Assembly: GCF_039521845.1 (NCBI RefSeq)
Contig: NZ_BAAACW010000051.1
Span: 1-14,185 of the forward strand
Reading direction: 5' to 3'
From: Alkalibacterium iburiense
GTDB taxonomy: Bacteria > Bacillota > Bacilli > Lactobacillales > Carnobacteriaceae_A
DNA length: 14,185 bases
The position numbers were made by a program, and so were the translations under genes. The notes below the pieces were generated by a model. That model had not been told where the DNA came from. It made no database searches and worked only from the letters and a program-made list of their open reading frames with translations. Positions 14,137 through 14,185 of this stretch are shown here, in pieces. Numbering within the stretch: the stretch's first letter is position 1; every line of letters starts with the position of its first letter.

Positions 14137-14179
14137 ACGACAAGAATGCCTTAGGTATAGGCTCTCTTATCGTTTTTTT
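14134..14179. terminator. Likely bidirectional terminator near the right edge
   Basis: Bases 14134-14150 pair with 14160-14176 around a 9-base loop. On the + strand a run of T follows to 14179. On the - strand the fold is better, because + strand C/A mismatches become G-U pairs, and it ends in TTTT. The - strand reading enters the hairpin just after a possible TAA stop (complement of 14178-14180). The likely role is to end a convergent gene lying beyond the window, with or without a + strand transcript. That gene itself cannot be seen. Confidence 0.55.
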
Positions 14180-14185
14180 AGTTGA

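Noticed and set aside
355..14185. Search for a novel system, prophage, insertion sequence or CRISPR array
   Set aside because: All sizeable + strand frames belong to known core families with intact motifs except the TPR protein. No transposase, integrase, toxin-antitoxin pair or regularly spaced repeats were seen.

Overview
The window is a low-GC Gram-positive segment, almost certainly from a Lactobacillales bacterium; the gene order and proteins look like the Carnobacteriaceae/Enterococcaceae/Streptococcaceae group, but I cannot name a genus. The reasons are AT-rich codon use, strong AGGAGG-type ribosome binding sites, several GTG/TTG starts, a FabT-type MarR regulator, and FabK rather than FabI as enoyl-ACP reductase. 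The type II fatty acid synthesis genes stand in the streptococcal order.

Layout. Positions 1-331 hold no credible protein gene but fold into several strong hairpins when read on the + strand. I read them as a piece of a structured RNA, possibly the 5' ribozyme part of a group II intron. They are cut off by an assembly gap of 23 Ns (332-354). From 355 to 10052 lies one uninterrupted + strand cluster for fatty acid synthesis: fabT, fabH, acpP, fabK, fabD, fabG, fabF, accB, fabZ, accC, accD, accA. It closes with a strong intrinsic terminator at 10052-10083. A FabT-type palindrome (TTTGA-N3-TCAAA) with promoter-like elements lies between fabK and fabD. This divides the cluster into fabT-fabH-acpP-fabK and fabD-to-accA, with the second part able to be transcribed and repressed separately.

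From 10084 on comes a conserved Firmicute protein-quality neighbourhood: a cytosolic TPR protein (YsoA-like), tig (trigger factor) and clpX (ATPase of the ClpXP protease). tig and clpX each have a terminator behind them. After clpX a 190-base tail carries no clear gene. It holds two long hairpins and a second TTTGA-N3-TCAAA palindrome, and the last hairpin could terminate a convergent gene beyond the right edge.

How the genes work together. AccABCD makes malonyl-CoA and FabD loads it onto ACP. FabH starts the chain with acetyl-CoA. FabF, FabG, FabZ and FabK run the condensation, ketoreduction, dehydration and enoyl-reduction steps. FabT represses the set, in known relatives with acyl-ACP as co-repressor. 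All enzymes needed for saturated chains are here. No separate isomerase (FabM) or second dehydratase (FabN) is seen, so the source of unsaturated chains is open. Active-site residues are present in every enzyme examined. I see no defence system, prophage, CRISPR array or other new system; the window is mostly well-conserved core metabolism with a few regulatory and structural details worth checking. Four genes were given starts downstream of the longest possible open frame (acpP, fabD, fabF, accC) on the strength of ribosome binding sites and family lengths.
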